Source: Mageeibacillus sp. UBA1193 (GTDB lineage: Bacteria; Bacillota; Clostridia; Saccharofermentanales; Saccharofermentanaceae). From it: a stretch of 24,142 bases of DNA. A model generated the notes under the pieces. That model was not told the origin of the DNA and did not search any database. It was given only the letters and a program-made list of their open reading frames with translations. The stretch is from positions 14,229 to 38,370 of the forward strand of contig DBYF01000037.1 in the NCBI GenBank assembly GCA_002310155.1, given 5' to 3'. This document shows, one piece after another, positions 8,548 through 17,098 of this stretch (within the stretch, counting starts at the first letter, position 1; every line of letters begins with the position of its first letter). Position numbers and translations under genes: made by a program.

Positions 8548-9036
8548 TTACTCTTCTTCTTCTCCGTCCTCGAGATCTTCCTCTTCTACTTCAACGACCT
8601 TATCGACGAAGAGGATACCATCCAGATGATCGTATTCATGGCAGATGCAGATCGCCAGAAGGCCTGTGGCCTCCATATCGAACCACTCACCGTTACGGTC
8701 CTGGGCACGTACGCGGATACGCTCCGGACGCTCTACATAACCGTTCTTACCCGGGCAGGAAAGACAGCCCTCACAGAAAAGAGTGGAGCCTTCTCTCTCA
8801 TAGATCTCCGGATTGATGAACTCGAGTTTGCCGGATTCTTCTCCAACATCTACCACAAAGATACGGCGCAGGATACCAACCTGAACCGCCGCGATACCGA
8901 TGCCACGGTTCTCGAAGTACATCGTCTCGGCCATATCATCCAGAAGTATATGAAGTCTTTCATCAAATTTTTCAACGGGACGGGACTTTTTCCGAAGGAT
9001 CGGATCACCCTCCACTACGATCTCACGCAATGCCAT
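8548..9036 (-). CDS. def: Peptide deformylase
   Basis: A 162-residue metalloenzyme that removes the N-formyl group from nascent proteins. The three motifs are present: GIGIAAVQVG (45-54, with Val where many members have Pro), EGCLSCPG (89-96, metal ligand C91) and CHEYDHLDG (132-140, ligands H133 and H137, catalytic E134). Cys instead of Gln before HExDH also occurs in clostridial enzymes as far as I recall, so activity is expected. The tail is a run of acidic residues (about 149-162, EEEDLEDGEEEE), longer and more acidic than usual. ATG at 9036 has AGGAG about 9 bases upstream. It lies 34 bases after priA and one base before fmt. Confidence 0.95.
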   Translation of the reverse strand: MALREIVVEGDPILRKKSRPVEKFDERLHILLDDMAETMYFENRGIGIAAVQVGILRRIFVVDVGEESGKLEFINPEIYEREGSTLFCEGCLSCPGKNGYVERPERIRVRAQDRNGEWFDMEATGLLAICICHEYDHLDGILFVDKVVEVEEEDLEDGEEEE

Positions 9037-9060
9037 GATTCTTTCTCCTCATGAAGTATG

Positions 9061-9066
9061 ATTATA
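9061..9066 (-). promoter_or_regulatory. Possible internal promoter (-10) before def
   Basis: The 34-base priA-def gap is AT-rich and holds a perfect TATAAT on the minus strand, about 25 bases before the def ATG, which would give a leader of about 18 bases. The hexamer at -35 is poor at 16-18 base spacing (TATCGA-like), so this may be a weak internal promoter or chance. Confidence 0.25.
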
Positions 9067-9070
9067 CATT

Positions 9071-11314
9071 TTACCACATCGCGTCGATATCCGTAGCGAT
9101 GGAATAGCCATATCCGGCGTATGCCTGCTGGAGTTTTGTAAAACCGTCAGACAGAAGTCCCTTATTCTTCGCGCGGACTACGATCTGATAGCGGTATCTG
9201 TTCAGAAGTCTCGGGATCCCGGCAGGACACGGACCTAAGATCATCATGTCATCACCTAAGTTGGCAGCCATCTCACGGAGTGTGCCTGCGACCATATTGG
9301 CCTGCATCGCGCAAGCCTGCTCATTCTCATGAGTGATCATGATGCCGCCGATTGCCTTAAAAGGCGGATAGGACAGCTGTTCCCTGTACTTGATCTCACT
9401 TTCGAAGAAGCGTTCGTAATCCTGTGTTGCCGCGAAGGAATATATCTCGGAGTCCGGAGAAAGCGTCTGGATAAAGACATGACCCGGAACATCTCCTCTT
9501 CCCGCTCTTCCGCTGATCTGGGCCAGTAATTGAAAAGCTCTTTCCCTCGCGCGGTAATCGCTCTGCCAGAGCACGCTGTCCGCACCGAGGATACCAACCA
9601 CGGAAACTTTCGGGAAATCATGACCTTTAGCGATCATCTGCGTACCGACAAGGATATCGGCCTCGTGATCACGGAATGCGGATAAGATCTTCTCATGCGC
9701 GCCACGATAGGATGTCGTGTCCTGATCCATGCGGATGACACGTGCATTCGGGAAGTCTTCCGCCGACCAGTCTTCGAGCTTTTGTACACCATCACCGCGC
9801 ACGGAAAGATAGTCACTTTCACAGTACGGACATGTATCCGGCTGCGGTATGACCTTACCGCAGTAATGGCAGATCAGCAGTTTATGCCTGCCCATTGTTT
9901 TCGTATGAAGTGTCATCGGAACATCACAGTCAGGACAGCGGATCATCGAACGGCAGGATGTGCAGTAGACATTCTGCGAGAAGCCTCTTCTGTTCAGAAG
10001 AAGCATGACCTGTTCATCGCGTGATAGTGCTTCTTTCATGGCAGTATAAAGTTTACGGCTGAACATGGAAGTATTCTTCGCCGCATGCTCTTCCTGCATA
10101 TCAATGATATCGACTTTCGGAAGGACCGCGCCGCTCACCGCACGTTTCTTCAACTGAAGCAGCTGGATGTATCCGAGCTTGGCCGCATAGAAAGTTTCCA
10201 CAGACGGTGTCGCGGATCCGAGAAGAAGCTTGATCCCTGCTTTATTGGCACGGAATCTGGCGACATCACGAGCCGAATATCTCAGCATCGTATCTGCCTT
10301 ATATGACGAGTCATGTTCCTCATCGATAATGATCAGTTTCAGATTCTGGATCGGCGCGAAAACTGCGGATCTTGCGCCGACAACGATATTCACTTCACCT
10401 CTCTGGATCATCTTCCAGGAGTCATATCTTTCTTTCGCTGTCATGCGGCTGTGAAGCACAGCGATCCCCGTCGGGAAATGCGCGCGTATGCGTGCCACGG
10501 TCTGTGGTGTAAGCGAGATCTCCGGCACAAGGTAAAGAACACTTCCGCCTTCTTTCAGGATCTGCTCCGTGATACGAAGATACACTTCCGTCTTTCCGCT
10601 TCCGGTCACACCGAAAAGCAGGAACTCCTTTTTCCCCGGAGTATTTACAACAGCATCGACTGCCGCCTGCTGCTCGTCATTCAGTTCAACACCGATTCCG
10701 GATACTTCATGTATCTCTTCTTCTGTTTTCTCTTTGTTCTGAAGTTCCTCCGCGGTAAACTTCACGGAACGGATCTTCACGAGTCCGTTCTTCGCGAGCG
10801 TATCGATCGGTGATCGACTGATCGACAGTTCCTGCATAAGATCCGCGAGTGTGATCTCCTCGACATCGAGGAGCCATTCGAGAGCACGGATCTGCTGGAT
10901 CGAGCCGACAGCTTCGCTTTCCAGCGCTTCCCTCGCCAGTTCTTCAGATACGAGAGATACGACCAGCTGCGATCTTCCTGTACGCTTAGTGACCAGCGCA
11001 GGCACCATCTGATGCATCGCCGAACCATATGTGCACGCGTAACGTTTAACAACGAACTTCAGGATCTCCAGCTGTTCAGCGTTGAGTACAGGTTCTTCCT
11101 CGACCAGGGAATCTATCGTTTTGAGTTTATAGTTTGAATCGGATGTCTCTTTCAGTTTCAGGACCAGTGCGACCTCCGCCCGGTTCCCCTTTCCGAAAAG
11201 CACTCGCACATACTGACCTTCCCGGATCTTCCCATGAAGTTCTTCCGGGACCAGATAATCGTAGATCTTATTGGTCTGCCATACGCAGTCGCGCAGGACT
11301 ACTTGTGCGATCAT
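9071..11314 (-). CDS. priA: Primosomal protein N', replication-restart helicase
   Basis: A 747-residue 3'-to-5' DNA helicase that recognises stalled forks and reloads the replicative helicase. An N-terminal DNA-binding part (1-105) is followed by a winged-helix region. Helicase motifs are Walker A GVTGSGKT (235-242), DEEH (331-334), GSATPS (366-371) and QISGRAGRG (599-607). Between the two helicase lobes lies the zinc domain with eight cysteines in CxxC pairs (C451/C454, C460/C463, C482/C485, C495/C498). The protein ends TDIDAMW, like the usual end of the family. ATG at 11314 has a strong AAAGGAG at 5 bases. It follows polC after 43 bases; in most Firmicutes priA instead follows gmk-rpoZ-coaBC. 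Confidence 0.96.
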   Translation of the reverse strand: MIAQVVLRDCVWQTNKIYDYLVPEELHGKIREGQYVRVLFGKGNRAEVALVLKLKETSDSNYKLKTIDSLVEEEPVLNAEQLEILKFVVKRYACTYGSAMHQMVPALVTKRTGRSQLVVSLVSEELAREALESEAVGSIQQIRALEWLLDVEEITLADLMQELSISRSPIDTLAKNGLVKIRSVKFTAEELQNKEKTEEEIHEVSGIGVELNDEQQAAVDAVVNTPGKKEFLLFGVTGSGKTEVYLRITEQILKEGGSVLYLVPEISLTPQTVARIRAHFPTGIAVLHSRMTAKERYDSWKMIQRGEVNIVVGARSAVFAPIQNLKLIIIDEEHDSSYKADTMLRYSARDVARFRANKAGIKLLLGSATPSVETFYAAKLGYIQLLQLKKRAVSGAVLPKVDIIDMQEEHAAKNTSMFSRKLYTAMKEALSRDEQVMLLLNRRGFSQNVYCTSCRSMIRCPDCDVPMTLHTKTMGRHKLLICHYCGKVIPQPDTCPYCESDYLSVRGDGVQKLEDWSAEDFPNARVIRMDQDTTSYRGAHEKILSAFRDHEADILVGTQMIAKGHDFPKVSVVGILGADSVLWQSDYRARERAFQLLAQISGRAGRGDVPGHVFIQTLSPDSEIYSFAATQDYERFFESEIKYREQLSYPPFKAIGGIMITHENEQACAMQANMVAGTLREMAANLGDDMMILGPCPAGIPRLLNRYRYQIVVRAKNKGLLSDGFTKLQQAYAGYGYSIATDIDAMW

Positions 11315-11357
11315 GGCTTCTCCTTTCTAAGGATCATCTTCAAGGCCGGTACATATC

Positions 11358-14300
11358 TTACATCAAGTCAAACAGATCGAGCTGACGTGATCTCGGGAAC
11401 TGCTGGATCAGTCCTTCTTCCTCCAGTTTCTTCATCGCCGAAGGACCGAGATGAGCCCGCTCCTGCAGATCTTCCTGGGTTGTGAACGGACGTTCATTCC
11501 TTGCCTGGACGATACCCTCTGCCATCGATGTACTGATCGAAGGGATGACGTTAAACGGAGGCAGGATCTTACCCTTCTCCAGCTTAATAAACTTCACCGC
11601 GTCCGATTTCGTAAGATCATATGGTACGAATGAGATACCACGCAGATACATCTCCTCAACAAGCTCACAGAGATAGTACAGTGATTTCTCATTTGGCTTA
11701 CGTCTCTGAAGACCATTGTCGAGTTCCAGTCTCTTCGCCGTGACATATTCAATACCCTTACACAGAAGGTCTCCATCAAATTCATCCGCACGGATCGTAA
11801 AGAACGCGCAGTAATACTCTTCCGGATAGTTGACCTTGAACCACGCGATACGCAGTGCGGAGATCGCGTATGCCGCGGCGTGTGCTTTCGGGAACATGTA
11901 CTTGATCTTATTACAGGATTCGATATACCAGTCCGGTACACCATGCTCCTGCATGTGCTGTTTATAGTCAGGCCATCTTGGCTCTTTACCCTTCGCGACC
12001 TTACCTTTACGGACAGCCTCCATGATATCGAAAGCTTCTTTGTTCGGAAGGCCCCAGTAGATCAGTCTCGTCATGATCGAGTCACGGCATCCGATAACGG
12101 TCTCAAGTGTACATGTGCCGTTGCGGATCAGATCCTGCGCGTTACCGTTCCATACGTCTGTACCATGGGAAAGACCCATCAGCTGAACCAGATCGTAGAA
12201 ACGGGACGGCTGTGTCTCCTTGATCATCTCACGTGCCATCTTGGTTCCGAGCTCCGGAAGACCGAGTGTCGCGGCTCCTGCCGGAGAAGTTCCATCCGGA
12301 ATACCAAGTGCTTCTGTCGATGTAAACAGAGACATGACCTTCGGATCCGGGATCGGGATATCATGAACATCTACACCCGTCAGGTCAGTAAGCATACGGA
12401 TCATGGTCGGGTCATCATGACCGAGGATATCGAGTTTTAAGATCGTATCATGCAAAGCGTTAAAGTCATAATGCGTAGTTGTGATACCACAGTCGAGTTT
12501 ATTCGCCGGATGCTGTACCGGAGTAAACTCATAGATATCCATCTCTTTCGGAAGAACGACGATACCGCCCGGATGCTGTCCGGTCGTTCTCTTAACACCG
12601 ATCAGGCCGGATGCACGGCGGTTCAGTTCGGCAGCTGTCACATTCTCGCCCTTCGCGTCACAAATGTTCTTTACGAGCGCGATTGCGTTCTTATCTGCGA
12701 AACATCCGATCGTTCCGGCACGGAAGGTATGGTGCTTTCCGAAAAGCTCTTCAACATATTTATGGGCGCGCGGCTGATATTCACCTGAGAAGTTCAGGTC
12801 GATATCAGGCTGTTTGTCTCCGTAGAATCCGAGGAACGTCTCGAACGGGATATCCTGTCCGTCGGAGAGCATCATCGTGCCGCACTTCGGGCACGGCTCC
12901 TGCGGAAGGTCATATCCGGAACCGTATTTACCGGTCAGGTCAAATTCAGAATACTTACACTTCGGACATCTTCTATGAGGTGCCAGCGGATTGACTTCAG
13001 AGATACCGGACAAAGTCGCAACCAGCGAAGATCCTACAGATCCTCGAGAACCTACGACGTATCCGTCAGAGTTTGACTTTCCTACCAGCTTATACGCGAT
13101 GTAGTACATGATGGAATAGCCGTTACCGATGATACTGTTCAGTTCCTTATCGACACGGTCCTGAACGATCTTCGGAACCTCACCCTCATGCTCATACATC
13201 TCTTTCATAGTCTTATTTACGATCGCACGCAGATCATCCGGTGCGGACAAAATGACCGGCGGATATGTGCCGTCCGGGAACGGTTTGATATCGTCTCTTA
13301 CCAGTTCGGCGATACCTCTCGGCGCGTAGATGACGACTTCCTTTGCGCGCTCCTCACCGAGATACGAAAATTCCTCGAGCATTTCATCTGTCGTACGGAA
13401 GTAGAGATCGCTCTGGAGCTCCGCGTCCTTAAAGCCCATATCCATCAGCATGTACTTTCTGTACTCGCCGTCTTTCTTATCGAGGAAGTGTGCGTCTGTT
13501 GTCGCGCAGCAAGGCTTTTCAACACGCTCAGCCATGATCGAGATGATCTTATTGATGTTGATCAGGTCTTCTCGCGTGCGAAGTCCGGAATCCTCTTCAC
13601 GCAGATAAAATTCGTTATTACAGATCGGCTGGATCTCGAAGTAATCATACAGACGGATCATTCTGTTAAAATTCGAATCCGAACTTAAGAACTCGAGTGT
13701 CTTATCGAGATTATTACCATTCGCGATATACGCCTGATGAACAGCTCTAAAGATCTGTCCACGTTCGCAGGCGCCACCGACGATAATACCGGCACCTAAG
13801 TAGCGTACTTCCGACTTCGGAATACGCGGGCGCATGGAAAAATACTCAGTGTGACCTTCCGAGACGATACGGTACAGATTATAAAGACCGAGTGTATCTT
13901 TTACGAGGAAGATGATGTGATACGAAGGAGTCTTTCTCTTCGTTACTTCTTCCTTCGGCAACATACCTACATGAGCATTCATCTGCTTGCAGGAAGTGAA
14001 ACCGAAGTCCTTGATGCACCGCAGAAGGATCGCGGCAGACGCACGGCAGTCACCCATTGCTCTGTGCTCGGATTCGTTCACGATACCCAGGAACTCACAG
14101 GCATCTTTCAGGTTATGCTTCGGCATATCCGGATACAGGAACGTCACCGCAGATACAGTATCGATCTCCGGCTGATAGAACTTCACACGGTACGGATGGT
14201 GCTTCTCTTCATCGAGCTGCTCAATATCGATCTGGAATCCCGCCTCACGGATAAATCCCATGTCAAAGAAAACGTTATGGCCGACAAGAATATCTTCCTT

Positions 14301-15992
14301 CTTCAGAAATTCCGCCAGCTTAGTTACCGCTTCAAAAGGTGTCGGTGCGCCTTCGATCATCTCTTCCGTAATTCCGGTAAGTTCTTTTGCCTTATCGGAG
14401 ATCGGGACACCCGGATCTACCATAGTGGTAAATACACCTGTCTCCTTATATTCGCCGTTCTCATCTTTCTCATAACGGATCGCAGCGATCTCGAGAAGTC
14501 CTTCCTTCGTGCAGTCGAGACCGGTCGTCTCTACATCTATCGCGACAAAAGAATCGAGAGAGATATCATCCTCTCCGATATGGTATGCGATACAGTTTCC
14601 ATCATCGACAAGGTAACCCTCCATGCCGAAGATCAGTTTAAAGCCGGGGACTTCGCCCTTCTTCTTACAATCCTTATAGGCAGCGAACGCATCGTTAAAG
14701 CCCTGTACGACACCGTGGTCAGTGATCGCACATGCCGGATGGCCCATACGGTAAGCCGTCTTGATCAGATCCTTCGGCTCGATGACTGCATCCTTCTCAC
14801 TCATCTTCGTATGGGCGTGCAGTTCGATACGCTTCTCATCCGCCAGATCCTTTCGTTTCTTCGGAGCATCCGCTACATAGAAGCCCTTAACAGTCGCGTT
14901 GATCTGACCGTCAAACTTACTGTATCCGAGCGTCGCGCATACGCCGACATAACCGCCCTTTCCGAATTTATCGTTCAGGAGGTCCGCATCCTTCGGCGAC
15001 GGGAAGAAAACACAGTCGACCGCATACGTATCATCCGAAAGGAAGAACTTGAAAAGGATCATGTTCTTATTCTTGCCGACGAGACGCTGGGACTCGGTAT
15101 CGATCTGGATCTCACCTTCAAGACGGATAAGTGTATCCTGGGAGATCTCATTACTTCCCGACTTGGAGATCGCGTCCTTGATCTTATACTTACGGGCAGA
15201 CATATCGTTGAAGCCCCAGATGGACGCACCGGATTCAGATGCGTCTTCAAACTTCTGGCCACGGCGGAATTCCGCCTTCTTTTCCTGCTTGATATGCTGC
15301 TTCTCAACGATCGACTTATACTCCCATGAACCCTTGTTCATATCCGGAGTGATCGTCTCCTGCTTCTTTCCTTTACCGGAATCCGCGTCTTTTATATGTT
15401 CAGAAGGCTTCGAGTCCGAAGTGATCGCTTCATCTACCTGCGACTGGGCATGCTTCGCGGCGCGCTCACGCATGCGGTTCAGGAAGTAATCCGGGTCTGT
15501 AGAAGCCGACGTATCCGGCGGGTTATATTCATAATTGATATCCCACTTTTTCAGAAGATATGTTGTTGTGAAGTCGTTTATAAAAGCACTGATGCCGTCT
15601 TTGACTTCATCCGCGAGCTGTGTCTGAAGAAGGACACGGACAGAATCATCCTGCGGGATCATCTCGTCGATGCAGGAACCGAAACCTGTTTTGGTATTCA
15701 TGACCCATAAGAGCCAGTCCATGACAGCAGGCATGCTCTGTTTTCCGTAATCACTTGAGATATTTGAAATGAAGATACGGACATGGGAAAGGTGCAGTAC
15801 CATCTTCAGGTACTGTTCCAGTGCTTTTAGAGCACGCTTCGACGTGATGGGACCTGTAAGCTCGATTCTGAGCTCCATGCCCTCAAACCGTTCGTCGATG
15901 CGGATCTCCTGCACCTCACTTGGTATAGCTTTAGCGATCTTCGCCAGATCCTGATCCTGCGAAGCCTGCAAAGCAAACTCATATAATGTCAT
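11358..15992 (-). CDS. polC: DNA polymerase III alpha subunit, Gram-positive PolC type
   Basis: A 1544-residue replicative polymerase with built-in proofreading. Domains in order: N-terminal domain (1-160), charged linker (about 165-280), OB fold (285-375), PHP first half (LHAHTKM, 391-397), then the inserted DEDDh exonuclease (DVETT 486-490; GHNVFFDMGF 571-580; HRAMGD 643-648), PHP second half, polymerase palm with GSRGSVGSS (981-989), a four-cysteine zinc site (C1009, C1012, C1034, C1037), catalytic D1063 and D1065 (PDIDLNFSG) and D1188 (LDILGHDD). A helix-hairpin-helix region and a C-terminal clamp-binding QLDLF (1537-1541) follow. It is about 100 residues longer than B. subtilis PolC, largely through the linker. 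ATG at 15992 has GAGG only 3 bases away, a short spacing. Confidence 0.97.
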   Translation of the reverse strand: MTLYEFALQASQDQDLAKIAKAIPSEVQEIRIDERFEGMELRIELTGPITSKRALKALEQYLKMVLHLSHVRIFISNISSDYGKQSMPAVMDWLLWVMNTKTGFGSCIDEMIPQDDSVRVLLQTQLADEVKDGISAFINDFTTTYLLKKWDINYEYNPPDTSASTDPDYFLNRMRERAAKHAQSQVDEAITSDSKPSEHIKDADSGKGKKQETITPDMNKGSWEYKSIVEKQHIKQEKKAEFRRGQKFEDASESGASIWGFNDMSARKYKIKDAISKSGSNEISQDTLIRLEGEIQIDTESQRLVGKNKNMILFKFFLSDDTYAVDCVFFPSPKDADLLNDKFGKGGYVGVCATLGYSKFDGQINATVKGFYVADAPKKRKDLADEKRIELHAHTKMSEKDAVIEPKDLIKTAYRMGHPACAITDHGVVQGFNDAFAAYKDCKKKGEVPGFKLIFGMEGYLVDDGNCIAYHIGEDDISLDSFVAIDVETTGLDCTKEGLLEIAAIRYEKDENGEYKETGVFTTMVDPGVPISDKAKELTGITEEMIEGAPTPFEAVTKLAEFLKKEDILVGHNVFFDMGFIREAGFQIDIEQLDEEKHHPYRVKFYQPEIDTVSAVTFLYPDMPKHNLKDACEFLGIVNESEHRAMGDCRASAAILLRCIKDFGFTSCKQMNAHVGMLPKEEVTKRKTPSYHIIFLVKDTLGLYNLYRIVSEGHTEYFSMRPRIPKSEVRYLGAGIIVGGACERGQIFRAVHQAYIANGNNLDKTLEFLSSDSNFNRMIRLYDYFEIQPICNNEFYLREEDSGLRTREDLININKIISIMAERVEKPCCATTDAHFLDKKDGEYRKYMLMDMGFKDAELQSDLYFRTTDEMLEEFSYLGEERAKEVVIYAPRGIAELVRDDIKPFPDGTYPPVILSAPDDLRAIVNKTMKEMYEHEGEVPKIVQDRVDKELNSIIGNGYSIMYYIAYKLVGKSNSDGYVVGSRGSVGSSLVATLSGISEVNPLAPHRRCPKCKYSEFDLTGKYGSGYDLPQEPCPKCGTMMLSDGQDIPFETFLGFYGDKQPDIDLNFSGEYQPRAHKYVEELFGKHHTFRAGTIGCFADKNAIALVKNICDAKGENVTAAELNRRASGLIGVKRTTGQHPGGIVVLPKEMDIYEFTPVQHPANKLDCGITTTHYDFNALHDTILKLDILGHDDPTMIRMLTDLTGVDVHDIPIPDPKVMSLFTSTEALGIPDGTSPAGAATLGLPELGTKMAREMIKETQPSRFYDLVQLMGLSHGTDVWNGNAQDLIRNGTCTLETVIGCRDSIMTRLIYWGLPNKEAFDIMEAVRKGKVAKGKEPRWPDYKQHMQEHGVPDWYIESCNKIKYMFPKAHAAAYAISALRIAWFKVNYPEEYYCAFFTIRADEFDGDLLCKGIEYVTAKRLELDNGLQRRKPNEKSLYYLCELVEEMYLRGISFVPYDLTKSDAVKFIKLEKGKILPPFNVIPSISTSMAEGIVQARNERPFTTQEDLQERAHLGPSAMKKLEEEGLIQQFPRSRQLDLFDLM

Positions 15993-16012
15993 TTCCCTCG
16001 TATCCTTCCGAA

Positions 16013-16027
16013 GACCGTAAAACGGTC
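16013..16027 (-). other. Perfect small hairpin in the ispG-polC gap
   Basis: A 6-base inverted repeat (GACCGT/ACGGTC) with a 3-base loop lies in the 42-base gap, about 8 bases after the ispG stop and roughly 12 bases before the polC ribosome binding site. No T-run follows, so it is not an intrinsic terminator. It could stabilise a message end or influence polC translation. Confidence 0.5.
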
Positions 16028-16034
16028 ATAATAG

Positions 16035-17093
16035 TTAAGCATTCATCTCTTCGATGGTTTGAAGAAGAACGTCCACAGCTTTGTCTTTCTCGACTTTGCA
16101 GACCGGAACACCCTTTTTAAAGAGCAGGAATTCATCGACTCCGCCGGCAATACCGACATCCGCTTCCCTGGCTTCACCGGGGCCGTTTACGGCACATCCC
16201 ATAACAGCGACCGTCATATCGTAAGGAAGATCACGAATGCGGCTTTCTACTTCTTTTGCGACCTCGATCAGAGGCACCTGGGTACGTCCGCATGTCGGAC
16301 ATGAAACCAGTCTCATTCCGCCTGTACGAAGGCCCAGCGAGCGCAGGATCGAAATGCCTGCGTATACTTCTTCTTTCGGTTCGTCAGTAAGGCTGACACG
16401 GATCGTATCGCCGATGCCTTCGGAAAGAAGAGCTCCGATACCTACACTGGATCGGATGATACCTTCGCGGAGAGTTCCTGCTTCCGTTACGCCTACGTGG
16501 AACGGATACGGTACCTGATCACGAAGGAGGCGGTAGCTCTCGATCGTCAGTACCGGATCGGAAGACTTCATGCTGACTACGATATCCTCGAATCCGCAGT
16601 CCTCAAGGATACGGATCGATGAAAGAGCACTCTGGGAAAGAGAATCCGCATTCACTCCGCCATACTTCTCGAGCATATCTTTACCGATCGAACCGGAGTT
16701 TACACCGACACGGATCGGGATATTTCTTTCTTTTGCCAGGTCAGCGACTGCTTTGACACGGTCAAGACCACCGATATTACCTGGATTGATACGGATCTTG
16801 GATGCACCGTTTTTAATAGATTCCAGTGCCAGACGGTAGTCAAAGTGAATATCGGCAACGACCGGAAGAGGACTTCTCTTTGTGATCTCAGAGAGTGCCT
16901 CAGCCGCTTCCATATTCAGGATCGCGACACGTGTAATGTCGCAGCCGGCATTCTTCAATTCCTCGATCTGTCTGAGTGTCGACTCGACATCACGGGTATC
17001 CGTGTTATTCATGGACTGGATCGCAACAGGAGCGTCTCCGCCGACATATACACCACCGATATTTACTTTTCTTGTTGGATAACGTGTTAACAT
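16035..17093 (-). CDS. ispG: 4-hydroxy-3-methylbut-2-en-1-yl diphosphate synthase
   Basis: A 352-residue iron-sulfur enzyme of the MEP isoprenoid pathway that reductively converts methylerythritol cyclodiphosphate to HMBPP. The N-terminal TIM barrel carries family motifs VAIQSMNNTDT (23-33), RINPGNIG (101-108) and RVGVNSGS (128-135). The C-terminal reductase-like domain holds the 4Fe-4S ligands in SCPTCGR (C265, C268) and GCAVNGPGEA (C300, with E307 as cluster ligand). ATG at 17093 has GAGGTG about 7 bases upstream and starts 5 bases after the rseP stop. Together with dxr in the same run it supplies precursors for undecaprenyl diphosphate made by UppS. Confidence 0.96.
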   Translation of the reverse strand: MLTRYPTRKVNIGGVYVGGDAPVAIQSMNNTDTRDVESTLRQIEELKNAGCDITRVAILNMEAAEALSEITKRSPLPVVADIHFDYRLALESIKNGASKIRINPGNIGGLDRVKAVADLAKERNIPIRVGVNSGSIGKDMLEKYGGVNADSLSQSALSSIRILEDCGFEDIVVSMKSSDPVLTIESYRLLRDQVPYPFHVGVTEAGTLREGIIRSSVGIGALLSEGIGDTIRVSLTDEPKEEVYAGISILRSLGLRTGGMRLVSCPTCGRTQVPLIEVAKEVESRIRDLPYDMTVAVMGCAVNGPGEAREADVGIAGGVDEFLLFKKGVPVCKVEKDKAVDVLLQTIEEMNA

Positions 17094-17098
17094 TCAGA

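Noticed and set aside
13851..15329. Long plus-strand open frame of 492 codons opposite polC
   Set aside because: It is antisense to a clear polC reading frame, rich in Arg, Leu and Ile, and resembles no family I know. The codon bias of the real gene keeps the opposite frame open.
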